A stretch of 64,000 nucleotides of DNA, taken from Victivallis lenta (GTDB lineage: Bacteria > Verrucomicrobiota > Lentisphaeria > Victivallales > Victivallaceae). Every line of letters starts with the position of its first letter. The first letter of the stretch is position 1. The notes under the pieces are model-generated. The model saw only the letters and a program-made list of their open reading frames with translations, did not search any database and was not told where the DNA came from. Both the position numbers and the translations under genes were made by a program. Positions 26,001 through 34,712 of this stretch are shown in pieces. The DNA is taken from assembly GCF_009695545.1 (NCBI RefSeq), contig NZ_VUNS01000017.1, positions 1 through 64,000 on the forward strand, written 5' to 3'.

Positions 26001-26153
26001 GGTGACGGCGGCGAGACGCAGGCGCCGATGGCGCGGGCGGTGATCGGGGGACTTTCGAGTTCGACATTCATCACGCTCTTCTTCATCCCGGCCGTTTACT
26101 CGGTGGCCGAGTCGCTGTTCCGGAGAAAGAAGAAAGAGGAGATCGCCGGATGA
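23046..26153 (+). CDS. RND multidrug efflux transporter, inner-membrane pump (AcrB/HAE-1 type)
   Basis: The 1035-residue protein begins [19 protein letters not shown], the typical first helix. It has twelve membrane helices with two large periplasmic loops. The proton-relay helix reads [22 protein letters not shown] (two carboxylates of helix 4). The C-terminal half repeats this with [31 protein letters not shown]. The NIMTLGGL stretch and [18 protein letters not shown] near the end are family hallmarks. It exports drugs or lipophilic compounds by proton antiport. No outer-membrane TolC-type gene and no regulator are adjacent; the next gene is convergent. Confidence 0.95.
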   Translation: [1035 protein letters not shown]

Positions 26154-26269
26154 AGTTTCCCGGCTGAAGAAGTCGGTGAGCTTCGGGATTCAGGGCCATC
26201 CGGCCCGGGCGCGGGACGCTTCCGTCCGGAGTTCCGCTCTCCGCCGGACCGGAGCGGGCAGGGCCGGGA

Positions 26270-28096
26270 TCAGAAGGAGTTTGCTTCACGGACCATTTTG
26301 CGGTATTTGGCGAAGATCGGCGCTTTGGCGATGAAGCCGTGGAAGATGCCGTTTTCATCGCAGACCGGCAGGTATTTCAGATTGTATTTCTCGAAATTCG
26401 CCATTGCCTTCGAGAGATCGTCGTCGGGTGAAACCGCGCCGGCGGGCGACTCCATCAGGTCGATGACCAGCAGGAGCCCGTATACCTTCGGATTCAGCAT
26501 GACGCTCAGCACTTTTTCGAGGTGGACCACGCCGAGCAGCTTGCCGCCGTCGTCCAGCACCGGGAAAATCTCTTCCGGCGTTCCCTCCACGAGATTGATG
26601 AGCTTCTCAAGCGGCTGGTCGATTTTGAGGACGTGGTAATTCCGGTTCAGGCAGAGCCGGACCGGCAGGGCGCGGAGCATGGTCCGGTCGCGGTCATCGT
26701 CGAGCAGGTTGTTTTCGACCAGCGCCTTGCGGTAGATCGAATTCGGTTCGAAAATGCGGGCCAGCAGGAACGAAACGGCCGAGACGATCATCAGCGGCAC
26801 GAGCAGGATGTAGCCGCCGGTCACTTCGGCGATGAGAAAGATTCCGGTCAGCGGCGCCCGCATGACCGCGGTGAATACGCCGCACATGCCGACCGCCGTG
26901 AAGTTGCACTCCTGCAGCTCGAAAAGTCCGGTCAGATTGACCAGGCGCGCGAAACCGAAGCCTGTGAAGGCGCCGATGAACATCGACGGCGCGAAGATGC
27001 CGCCGTCGCCGCCGGAATCGACCGTCAGGACCGAAACGACCACTTTCAGCAGCAGGACCGCGATAAAGACGATGATCAGAATCATCGTCTCCGACGGAAG
27101 CATCGACAGAAGCGGAGAATTGCTGGCGATTTCGGAGAGATTTCCCGCGAAAAGTTTTTCGATGTAAAGATATCCCTGTCCGCGCAGGGTCGGGAACAGG
27201 AAGAGCAGCACGCACAGAAGCCCGCCGCCGGCGAACAGCCGGTGCCAGGCGGAACGGAAGCGGGATTTGAGCTTGTCCGCCGTGAAATAGGCGCATTTGA
27301 TGACATAGACTCCGACCAGTGCGCAGATCAGCCCGAGGAGGAAGTAACACGGCACGGCGTCGGTTCTCCACGGTTCGGTGATGAATTCGAAATGGTTGCC
27401 CCGGGCGATCATGCGCGAAACCACCGCCGCCACGGCGCTCGACATCATCATCGGAACCAGCGCCGAAACGCTGAATTCCGGCAGCAGTACCTCGGCTGCG
27501 AAGAGAACACCGGTGATCGGACTGTCGAAGATGGCGGAGATGGCGGCCGCCGCCCCGCAGCCGAGCAGCAGGCTGCGGCGGGAACGGTTCACGTTGAGGA
27601 AACCTGCACTGTTCGCCCCGATTGCGGCGCCGGTCAGCACGCTCGGCGCTTCGAGACCGGCCGAACCGCCGAAGCCGACGGAGAATGCGCTCGAAAGCAT
27701 ATGGCTGACCATCTCAAGCGCCGGGATGTTGGTCCGTTTGCGCGACAGGCTCAGGATCAGCGGACTCAGGCTCTTGGCGTAGCGCGGGCCGCCGAGGAAG
27801 CGCTGCACGAGAAAGCTTGCGAAGAGGCCGAGCATCGGCAGGCAGAGCAGCAGCGCCAGCCAGACGTACTCATGCAGCTCATGCGGCTCGGTGAGCCAGA
27901 TGCCGAACTGCTCGAATTTGGTCACGAGCATGTGAAGCCCGGCGGCGGCGACTGCGGCCGCGGCGCCGATGAGGATCGACAGGACCACGAGAAAACTCCG
28001 TTCCCCCCAGCGGGTCTGCCAGAAACGCGCCGCCCGCAGAATGATCCTGCGGTGAATGCGCAGAAAATACCGCGTGAGTTTTACCCGTATCTTCAA
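26270..28096 (-). CDS. ClC-family chloride channel/antiporter with C-terminal CBS pair
   Basis: The 608-residue protein has about ten hydrophobic segments (residues 35-430) and a CBS-domain pair (about 460-600, LDDGGKLLGVVHLEKVLSV, NLKYLPVCDENGIFHGFI). ClC signatures are present in variant form: GFGGSAGLEAPSVLTG, where most members have GREGP and the Glu is the gating residue, then ITGVLFAAEVLLPEF with the inner proton Glu position, and SGGDGGIFAPSMFIG. Retention of both Glu residues favours a proton-coupled exchanger over a channel. It converges with the RND operon and has its own AT-rich upstream region. Confidence 0.9.
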   Translation of the reverse strand: MKIRVKLTRYFLRIHRRIILRAARFWQTRWGERSFLVVLSILIGAAAAVAAAGLHMLVTKFEQFGIWLTEPHELHEYVWLALLLCLPMLGLFASFLVQRFLGGPRYAKSLSPLILSLSRKRTNIPALEMVSHMLSSAFSVGFGGSAGLEAPSVLTGAAIGANSAGFLNVNRSRRSLLLGCGAAAAISAIFDSPITGVLFAAEVLLPEFSVSALVPMMMSSAVAAVVSRMIARGNHFEFITEPWRTDAVPCYFLLGLICALVGVYVIKCAYFTADKLKSRFRSAWHRLFAGGGLLCVLLFLFPTLRGQGYLYIEKLFAGNLSEIASNSPLLSMLPSETMILIIVFIAVLLLKVVVSVLTVDSGGDGGIFAPSMFIGAFTGFGFARLVNLTGLFELQECNFTAVGMCGVFTAVMRAPLTGIFLIAEVTGGYILLVPLMIVSAVSFLLARIFEPNSIYRKALVENNLLDDDRDRTMLRALPVRLCLNRNYHVLKIDQPLEKLINLVEGTPEEIFPVLDDGGKLLGVVHLEKVLSVMLNPKVYGLLLVIDLMESPAGAVSPDDDLSKAMANFEKYNLKYLPVCDENGIFHGFIAKAPIFAKYRKMVREANSF

Positions 28097-28196
28097 CGAA
28101 ATTCCTTTGTGAAATCAGTCGCAAAATGATCCGATTAATATACAGCCGGACCCGGCCGAATGCAACAGCGGCCCGGAAGATATGCGGAAAAATGAA

Positions 28197-28222
28197 AGCC
28201 GGCCGGAAACTTCCGGCCGGCT
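28197..28222 (-). terminator. Terminator after the RRM gene
   Basis: A perfect 12-bp inverted repeat (28197-28208 with 28211-28222, AGCCGGCCGGAA arms) lies 32 nt past the RRM stop on the minus strand and is followed there by TTCATTTTTCC. It fits an intrinsic terminator. Confidence 0.75.
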
Positions 28223-28253
28223 GCACATGACTGAAATCGGTCCTGTGCCGGGA

Positions 28254-28568
28254 TTACCAGCGTTCGCCGCCGCCGAAACCGCCGCCGCGGCGTTCGCCGC
28301 CGAAGCCGCCGGTGCGCGGGCGTTCTTCACGCGGACGCGCTTCGTTGACGACAGCCTTGCGTCCGCCGAGGTCCTGGCCGTTCAGGGCTTCGATCGCCTG
28401 ACGCGCTTCGGCGTCGTTCGGCATTTCGACGAAACCGAACCCCTTGGAGCGGTTGGTTTCACGATCGGTGACGATACGGGCGGTGGCGACATCGCCGAAC
28501 GCGGCGAAGGTCTCCTTGAGTTCGTCACGATCGATGCTGTACGGCAGGTTACCAACGTAGATGTTCAT
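28254..28568 (-). CDS. RRM-type RNA-binding protein with Gly/Arg-rich tail
   Basis: The start at 28568 (MNIYVGNLPYSIDRDEL) gives 104 residues: one RNA-recognition motif with RNP2 IYVGNL and RNP1 KGFGFVEM, then a short Arg/Gly tail (RTGGFGGERRGGGFGGG). Proteins of this exact build are the single-RRM bacterial RNA-binding proteins (cyanobacterial Rbp-like), many of them cold-induced RNA chaperones. GAAGAAGAGAAGG supplies a strong ribosome site. A consensus promoter lies about 290 nt upstream, so the mRNA has an unusually long leader, and a terminator follows. Confidence 0.92.
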   Translation of the reverse strand: MNIYVGNLPYSIDRDELKETFAAFGDVATARIVTDRETNRSKGFGFVEMPNDAEARQAIEALNGQDLGGRKAVVNEARPREERPRTGGFGGERRGGGFGGGERW

Positions 28569-28850
28569 CCTTCTCTTCTTCCTTTCTCTACAGGTTTTCC
28601 CTCTCCGGCTTTCCCGGAACAATTTTTTTCGCATCTCCCCGGATGTAAGTTGTCATTGTTGTTTCATCCGCGCCGCGGACGCCGAACCGTTGGAGTGATG
28701 CGAGGTAGAGCAGTCGGAAGTCGCGGCCTGGATGGATGGCTCCGGATCCTGCTTACATAAGGAGGGGGAACCGGCCTGAAATGTCAAAATCAGAAACTCG
28801 TGCGATACTTTGATCCAATCCGCGAAAAATTTGTAACTTGCGTATTTCCT
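28569..28850 (-). promoter_or_regulatory. Long 5' leader of the RRM gene
   Basis: From the promoter at 28857-28885 transcription would begin near 28850, leaving a leader of about 280 nt. No convincing protein is encoded; tiny frames (MKQQ and a 22-residue one starting MTTYIRGDAKKIVPG) overlap by ATGA and end before the RRM start. It may be a temperature- or protein-responsive leader, as in cold-shock mRNAs. Beyond the promoter, 28886-28942 holds nothing recognisable. Confidence 0.45.
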
Positions 28851-28856
28851 GTAATA

Positions 28857-28885
28857 ATTATACCAAAAAAGATGCGTTATGTCAA
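28857..28885 (-). promoter_or_regulatory. Consensus promoter of the RRM gene
   Basis: On the minus strand TTGACA (28885-28880), spacer of 17 nt (28879-28863), TATAAT (28862-28857). A perfect match to the sigma70 consensus, indicating strong expression. Confidence 0.85.
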
Positions 28886-28942
28886 TAGCCGGAGCAAAAA
28901 AAATTGAAAAAAAACGAAGCGGAAGGTAAATCGGGTGCTCCG

Positions 28943-28983
28943 CAAAAACAAAATCATGCACAAACCGGGATGTCCGTGCATGA
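28943..28983 (-). terminator. Terminator of the LamG/barrel enzyme operon
   Basis: Inverted repeat TCATGCAC (28954-28961) / GTGCATGA (28976-28983) with a 14-nt loop. On the minus strand it is followed by a T-rich run (complement of 28943-28953). It lies 36 nt past the enzyme stop codon. Confidence 0.65.
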
Positions 28984-29018
28984 GGAAACTGGCGCGGATT
29001 TATGATGATCCGATATTT

Positions 29019-32000
29019 TTATTTTTCCGGCCTGAGTTCGAGCGCGTTCAGGAAACGCACCGTGGCGTCGTCGGTCGGCGCGGAGAATGAAAGCTCGAGG
29101 CTGCCGCCCTTCACCTCCACCGGGAACTCCAGCGTCACCGGCGCGTCGAAGTCGCCCCTCTGCGCTTCGTAAAGATCGAAGTCCTTCAGCAGAACCTTGT
29201 CTCCGGCGCGCATCGTGAACCGGAAGACGCCGGGCTTGAATTTCGGCGCATAGCCGACCTTGAGCCAGAGTTTCAGCCGGTACTTTCCGTCCGGCAGCTC
29301 GAAACGGTAGCCGTCGATGTCGTAAGCTTCGCTCTGGAACAGCTTCGGGTCCGGCGTGCCGTGCACCTTCTCGATGTCACGGACGACGTTGTTGTAGCTG
29401 CCGGTGTAGCCGTAACGCGCATCGCGGGCAAACTTGCGGTCCGGGAAGAACAGCGTGCCGTCCGCCGCACGGTAGAATTCGTAGCCGCCGCAGTTGACCG
29501 CGAAATGGTTCTCCTTCAACATCCGGCTCTGGATCGAGAGGTTCTCGAGATTCCGGTGTTTGCCGCCGAGCTGGTTCATGGCGCGCGAAAAAGCGAGCCG
29601 GTGGAGTTCGGCGTAGCGTTTCCCGCTCTCCGCCGCTTTCATCGCCGCGAGCGTTCCGCGTTCCGCGCCGCAGTCGATGCCGAGTTTTTCAAGCGCGTCG
29701 GCTGTCGCATCGAGCGAGGCGATCCGCTGCCGGTAGAAGGCTTCGAATTCAGCCGGAACCGTTACGGCAAGCCCGGTGAACTTTACCTCTCCGGGCACAA
29801 GGAAGCTTCTGAGTTCGAACGGCTTCAGGGTGACCGGAAAGACGGCCTCCTCTCCGGTCGAAAGGTCGACGGCTCCAGCCGGCGCGGGGGAGGGGGCCGC
29901 CGTGACCGGCTGCCACACCATGCTGACCAGGTAGAAATAGGTGCCGTTATCCGTCGGCAGGTAACGCAGCGTGACCGGGTCGTCCGCGCCCGGCACGCTG
30001 CGGAACGGCAGTTTCGGCAGCGCCGAATAGGCGCGGACGAATTCGCGCGTCTCGGCCTCGCGCCCGAGCGTGCCGAGCGGCTGGGCGCCGATGACCATGC
30101 GCTGCGAATCGGCCGCCGCCAGGTTGAAGGCGAGCTCCTTCAGGAAGAAACGGCCGTGCGGTTTTACGTCGGCGTTCTGGAAGTAGCCGGCGAAATCCGG
30201 ATCGAGCGGTTTCTCCCAGGTCTCGAAGTAGGCCGGATAGCTGACCGTCATTGCGGCGGCGCCCGGAACGGTGAACGGCCGCATGACCGCCGGATCGTAG
30301 AGTCCTTCGTCAAGCGCCGTCTCCGGCTTCCCCCAGTGGAAGTTCCAGCGGTACTGCGTGTTCTGGCGAATCGGCGCAAGCGCGACCCGGTCGAGCGCGG
30401 CGAGCGCGGGGAGGTCGAGCCCGTTCTCTTCGTAGAGCTGCCGGCTCATCCCGGCGACGCCGCTCTCCTCGAGCGGCTTGACGAGAAAGATGGATAAATA
30501 GAGCGCGAGCTTCGGATTGACCCGGTCGAGCATCGTCCGGATTTCGGCGACGAGGTTCGTGACCTGCTCCGAGCGCCATTTCAGCCATTCGTCCCGTTTT
30601 TCACCGGTCAGGAAACGGTAACGTTCGGCGAAACGCCCCTCTCCGGCGCCCGGAACCGCGATTCCGGTATCGGCCGTGAAGCGTCCGGCCGTGTAGTCGT
30701 CGTAGCCCTGTTCGAGCGAATTCCAGGCACCGAACTGACAGATCCAGTACTCGAACCCGTCGAAGCCGGGGCGGAGCCCTTCGTTGGCGGCGATCGATTC
30801 GAGGTGGGCGAGGAACAGCTTCCGCACGTCGGGATGGACGATGTTGAGTTTCGGCGCATTGCCGCCGAACGGACTCATGACCCGCCGCCCGGCGCTGTCG
30901 TGCAGGATCATGCCGCGCCTGTCGTACTCGTCCCAGCGCGCCGGGGCGCGGGAGATGTCCGGCAGATTCGAGTAGTTCACGATGCCGAGCACGCTTTTTC
31001 CCCGCCGGTGCATCGCGTCGACCATGTAGGCGAGTTCGGCGTAGCGGAACGGATACATGCCGTTCGACACGTAGCGCTCCTGCGGGTAATAGCTGTAATG
31101 ATAACGCAGCACCGGGTAGTTCCACGCTTCCTGGCCGGTATAGTCGAGGTAGCCGAGCAGCCGGTCGGTCAGGCGCTGGGTACGGAACGGCGAACTTTTT
31201 TCGGCGGCGTCGTCATAATTCAGATTCGTCTCGAAGGTCTGGTCTTCGTCCATATTGCCGAACTGCCGGTGCGGCAGGTTTTCGGGATAGTTGATTTTAA
31301 GCTTCGGCAGCTCCCCTTCGATCGGGAGAAGCCGGACCGCCGCGACTGCCGCGGGCATGCCGTTGGCCAGCGTCCGCGCCTCGAAGTGATAGCGCTTCAC
31401 TCCGGGATAGAACAGGTAGCGGACGCTCTGCATCTTGCCGGAGAGCGGATATTCGTTGCCGGACTGGATTCCGCCCTGCAGCCGGTCGCGGTGCTGCGAC
31501 TGTTTCGTCTCCGGATACATGTAAAGTCCCATCATGCGCGGTTTGTCGTCCGGCCAGACGATCTCGAGCAGGACCGGCCTGCCGTTGAGGCGGCTTTCGT
31601 CGAAGTCGATCGTGAAGGAGAAACGATTCCCCTTCGATGGCGCGGCTTCGAGATACGGCCTGCCGTCGAGAGAGGCGCCCTGCGGTTCTCCGGCTTTCCG
31701 CAGCGCGGGATCGGCTGCGTCGCCGAGCTTCTTCTCGTAGAAGGGAGTGCCGGTGACGAGATCCGCGTCGGACGGCGTTTCCGCCGGCGCGTCGGCGTAG
31801 CTTTTTACCTCGAACGAACGCTGGACCATGCCGTTCGGCGTTTCAACCAGAACCTTGAGCCGGTAGATTCCGGCCGGCAGTTTGCCGATTGCGAAGTCGA
31901 ACTTGTCGGCGGCTTTGCCGTCGAAGCTGCGGCGCATGGAACGGACAGTTTCGCCGTTTTCACCGCAGAGCCGGAGTTCGAGCCGGAGCGGCGCCGGGTC

Positions 32001-33917
32001 GAGCCGGAGCTCGGCCGGTTCCGGGCGCGTATAGGTTCCGGGCGGCGCGATTTCGACGGAGAGAACCGCCTCCTCCTCCGGATTCACGATGGCGTTGTGA
32101 AGCAGGAGGTCGAACGGCATGTACTTGCGGTAGTCACGATAGATCTCCTCGTCGGAGACCGGACGCCGGAAGAGCTTGAGTTCGTCGTACGAGGCGTCGG
32201 CGTTCTGCCAGGCGCCGGCGGCGGTGCCGACCAGCAGCCGGGTCATGGCCGGGAAATCCGCGTCGTTGATGTAACGCCGGACCTCCTCGGCCGAGGCGTC
32301 GTGCGGCCCGAGCGCACGGCCGTTCCAGTAGAAGGTGACGAGTCCGTCGCGGTTCCAGCTGACGGCAACCTGCTGCCAGTCGCCGTCGAACCAGCCGGAA
32401 CGGCCGCGCTGGCGCATCTCGACCTTGTCCCTGCCGGGACGGCCGATGTCGGCCCGGAGCCACTCCCACTGGAAGAGGTCGAGCAGCCGCTGTCTGCCGC
32501 CGTCGTCGGCGATCAGCAGCTGGTAGGTCGGTTTCGGCCTGCCGTAGGTTTCGCCGTCCCATTCGGGACGGACCCAGAACGAGATTGCGCCGTCGCTCCC
32601 GGCGAGGCCCGGAATCGGGTAAGAGAGTTCCGGCCGCCCTCCGGCCGGGGAGAAGCGCGCAAAGCTTTCCGTGAAACGGTAGTCGCCGCCTTTGATGTTC
32701 AACTCTTTGAGTTCGAGATCGATCCGGTTCGAATAGATGCCGAGTTTTGTGAGCCTGCCGAGCTCGGGGATTGCGACCGGCATGGTTTTTCCGTTCAGCC
32801 CGAGCACGAGCTTCGCGCCATTGATCCGGAGCGTGAGCCGGTTCCACGGGGAATCGGCCGCGCCGGGCGGGAGCGGAAGGGATTGCAGGTCAATATGCCT
32901 GATTCCTTTTCCTTCCCGTCCGTGCAGCAGGTACCAGCGGCCGGCCGGCCGGGTATAGAGCTTGAGCGTATCGCCGTTTTCTCCCGTGAGGTCGAAGCCC
33001 CAGTGGCGGTCGCCCTCCGGCATCGAGGTGCGGCGGAAATCGAGCGAGAGCTCCAGCTCCGGCAGTTCCGGCAGCGCGAGCGAGAGTGCGCTGCTCCGGT
33101 CGGCATTCTTGAATTCGATGAAGCCGTCCGCCGCTTTCCAGCCGCCTCCGGCCGTGATGCCGCCCTGCGGCGGTTTGCTGCCGATGAAGACGGCTTCGCC
33201 GGAGAGACCGGGCCGGTAGGAGAGGCTGACCGCTTTGTCGGGATGGATCGTATCGCCGTTTGCTTTCTTCGCATCCGGCGTGCCGTCGAACGCGGCGTAA
33301 AACACCGGCTGCCCGACCGCCGGTGCGGCGGCCTTCGCCTCGCGCGGCAGGAGTTCGATGTCGTCGAAGGCCGCATCGCGGTTGAATGCATAGAATTCGA
33401 CCTTCCTGACCGTACCGAGATCGACGCTGCCGGAACCGATCAGCCGCCTGCCGGCATTGAGCTCGAAACGGCCGGGGTCGATATCGAGTTCGAGCGTTGT
33501 CCACCGGCCGCCGGAGAAGTCGATGTTTCCCGGCAGGTCCGAATTGGTCTGCGTCTGGCCGCCGAGGCTGATCAGGTGCGTGACGTTCTTTCCGCGGCTG
33601 TACAGCCGCAGCGAGTTGCCGTTCTCTCCGAAGAGGATGACGCCCCAGTGAAAGTCGCTTTTCCCCGTCGCCGCCGCCGGGAGTTCACGTACCCGGAAGG
33701 TGAGCCGGAACGGCGCGGGCAGTTCCCGGTTCAGCTCGGCGGCGGCCATTTTGCCGCTGCCGAGGAGTTCGAGTGCTCCGTTCCTGACGGCCGAACCGGC
33801 CGGGATGCGGAAGACGGAGGAATCCGGCGCCGCATCGAAACCGGCGCGGAACAGCGGTTCGGCCGCCGCGAGCGCGATCGATGCGGAGAAGGCGAGGCAG
33901 AGCGGATAAAATTTCAT
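29019..33917 (-). CDS. Very large secreted multidomain glycan-active enzyme (LamG modules plus barrel)
   Basis: The start is at 33917 (MKFYPLCLAFSASIALAAA, a signal peptide); the open frame upstream is a shadow of the pseudopilin gene. The 1632-residue protein has two jelly-roll modules (about 20-200 and 205-420) and a LamG/concanavalin module (about 440-595, ISFWVRPEWDG, WQQVAVSWNRDGLVTFYWNG, YDELKLFRRPVSDEEI). A linker beta region follows, then a TIM-barrel-like region (about 930-1330) with GKSVLGIVNYSNL, NIVHPDVRKLFLAHLE and GFDGFEYWICQFG, where the Asp and Glu are catalytic candidates. A C-terminal jelly-roll completes it. No GH family can be named by eye. It is last in an operon after a lipoprotein and a pseudopilin-like gene. 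Confidence 0.75.
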   Translation of the reverse strand: MKFYPLCLAFSASIALAAAEPLFRAGFDAAPDSSVFRIPAGSAVRNGALELLGSGKMAAAELNRELPAPFRLTFRVRELPAAATGKSDFHWGVILFGENGNSLRLYSRGKNVTHLISLGGQTQTNSDLPGNIDFSGGRWTTLELDIDPGRFELNAGRRLIGSGSVDLGTVRKVEFYAFNRDAAFDDIELLPREAKAAAPAVGQPVFYAAFDGTPDAKKANGDTIHPDKAVSLSYRPGLSGEAVFIGSKPPQGGITAGGGWKAADGFIEFKNADRSSALSLALPELPELELSLDFRRTSMPEGDRHWGFDLTGENGDTLKLYTRPAGRWYLLHGREGKGIRHIDLQSLPLPPGAADSPWNRLTLRINGAKLVLGLNGKTMPVAIPELGRLTKLGIYSNRIDLELKELNIKGGDYRFTESFARFSPAGGRPELSYPIPGLAGSDGAISFWVRPEWDGETYGRPKPTYQLLIADDGGRQRLLDLFQWEWLRADIGRPGRDKVEMRQRGRSGWFDGDWQQVAVSWNRDGLVTFYWNGRALGPHDASAEEVRRYINDADFPAMTRLLVGTAAGAWQNADASYDELKLFRRPVSDEEIYRDYRKYMPFDLLLHNAIVNPEEEAVLSVEIAPPGTYTRPEPAELRLDPAPLRLELRLCGENGETVRSMRRSFDGKAADKFDFAIGKLPAGIYRLKVLVETPNGMVQRSFEVKSYADAPAETPSDADLVTGTPFYEKKLGDAADPALRKAGEPQGASLDGRPYLEAAPSKGNRFSFTIDFDESRLNGRPVLLEIVWPDDKPRMMGLYMYPETKQSQHRDRLQGGIQSGNEYPLSGKMQSVRYLFYPGVKRYHFEARTLANGMPAAVAAVRLLPIEGELPKLKINYPENLPHRQFGNMDEDQTFETNLNYDDAAEKSSPFRTQRLTDRLLGYLDYTGQEAWNYPVLRYHYSYYPQERYVSNGMYPFRYAELAYMVDAMHRRGKSVLGIVNYSNLPDISRAPARWDEYDRRGMILHDSAGRRVMSPFGGNAPKLNIVHPDVRKLFLAHLESIAANEGLRPGFDGFEYWICQFGAWNSLEQGYDDYTAGRFTADTGIAVPGAGEGRFAERYRFLTGEKRDEWLKWRSEQVTNLVAEIRTMLDRVNPKLALYLSIFLVKPLEESGVAGMSRQLYEENGLDLPALAALDRVALAPIRQNTQYRWNFHWGKPETALDEGLYDPAVMRPFTVPGAAAMTVSYPAYFETWEKPLDPDFAGYFQNADVKPHGRFFLKELAFNLAAADSQRMVIGAQPLGTLGREAETREFVRAYSALPKLPFRSVPGADDPVTLRYLPTDNGTYFYLVSMVWQPVTAAPSPAPAGAVDLSTGEEAVFPVTLKPFELRSFLVPGEVKFTGLAVTVPAEFEAFYRQRIASLDATADALEKLGIDCGAERGTLAAMKAAESGKRYAELHRLAFSRAMNQLGGKHRNLENLSIQSRMLKENHFAVNCGGYEFYRAADGTLFFPDRKFARDARYGYTGSYNNVVRDIEKVHGTPDPKLFQSEAYDIDGYRFELPDGKYRLKLWLKVGYAPKFKPGVFRFTMRAGDKVLLKDFDLYEAQRGDFDAPVTLEFPVEVKGGSLELSFSAPTDDATVRFLNALELRPEK

Positions 33918-33921
33918 GAGA

Positions 33922-34686
33922 TCACCAGAGGGAAGCGTTGTTGATGAACCAGTGGACGCGGGTATGGGGCTTGTCGCCGTTCGGCAGGTTGTTGAAAGCG
34001 TACAGCTCGGTTTCGCGGAAGGCGCGGACGCTGCCGTCGACCATGCCGCAGATGGTTCCCTGTCCGTGTCCGTTGTAGTAGACCGGCGAGGTGGCTGTGC
34101 CGTCGCCGAGGCAGCTGCCGTGCGAGGTGGTGTAGCCGTAGGCGAAGAGCGGCCCGGCGTTGCTGAAGCCGACGGCGGGCCAGTCGGTGAAATTTTTACC
34201 GGCTGCGATCTTGTTCTCCGCCGCCCGGTTGGCGCAGACGAACATGAACACCTGAGAGGCGTTGCGGATGCTGCCGCTCTTCTTCCAGGTCGGGCATTTG
34301 GAGTGCGGCGTATCGACATTGGCGCTGTGGTTCAGAAAGTACGAGAGCGGCGCCTTGGCCCAGGTGTAACGTTCCGGCTTCATCATATCCAGCGGGCAGC
34401 GGAAAACCTTGTCGGACTGGGTATAGCGCTGCAGATTCGAGCTCCATGCTCCGCTGTTGAGGCCGGAACGGTTGTCTTCCGGGATCGAACGCGGCCCGAC
34501 CGTGATGTCGTCGTTGTCGGCGAGATACATCAGATGTCCGTTGCCGATGGTTTTGAGGTTGCCGGTGCAGCCGGCGCTTTTGGCCCGGTCGCGCGCCTGG
34601 TTCAGGGCGGGCAGCAGCATCGATGCGAGAATTGCGATGATCGCAATGACGACGAGGAGCTCGATCAGCGTGAACATTTTTCTCAT
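33922..34686 (-). CDS. Prepilin-type N-terminal domain protein (pseudopilin-like)
   Basis: The start at 34686 follows GGGAGG and reads [13 protein letters not shown], with the same prepilin helix as the proteins at 4148 and 59788. The 254-residue product ends with [18 protein letters not shown], an exact H-X9-DG motif. Its middle part differs strongly from the other two. It sits between a lipoprotein gene and the giant secreted enzyme on the minus strand, 4 nt before the latter. Processing by a prepilin peptidase and inner-membrane retention are expected. Confidence 0.85.
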   Translation of the reverse strand: MRKMFTLIELLVVIAIIAILASMLLPALNQARDRAKSAGCTGNLKTIGNGHLMYLADNDDITVGPRSIPEDNRSGLNSGAWSSNLQRYTQSDKVFRCPLDMMKPERYTWAKAPLSYFLNHSANVDTPHSKCPTWKKSGSIRNASQVFMFVCANRAAENKIAAGKNFTDWPAVGFSNAGPLFAYGYTTSHGSCLGDGTATSPVYYNGHGQGTICGMVDGSVRAFRETELYAFNNLPNGDKPHTRVHWFINNASLW

Positions 34687-34712
34687 GACAACCTCCCGTT
34701 GAATTGTGGTGA

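Noticed and set aside
30804-33944. Long plus-strand open frame opposite the 1632-residue enzyme
   Set aside because: Repetitive Arg/Glu/Val-rich composition and no motifs; the minus strand has signal peptide, LamG and barrel signatures.
33918-34319. N-terminal extension of the large enzyme frame up to 34319
   Set aside because: It overlaps the pseudopilin gene, is Ser/Thr/Arg-rich shadow sequence, and a signal peptide starts at 33917.
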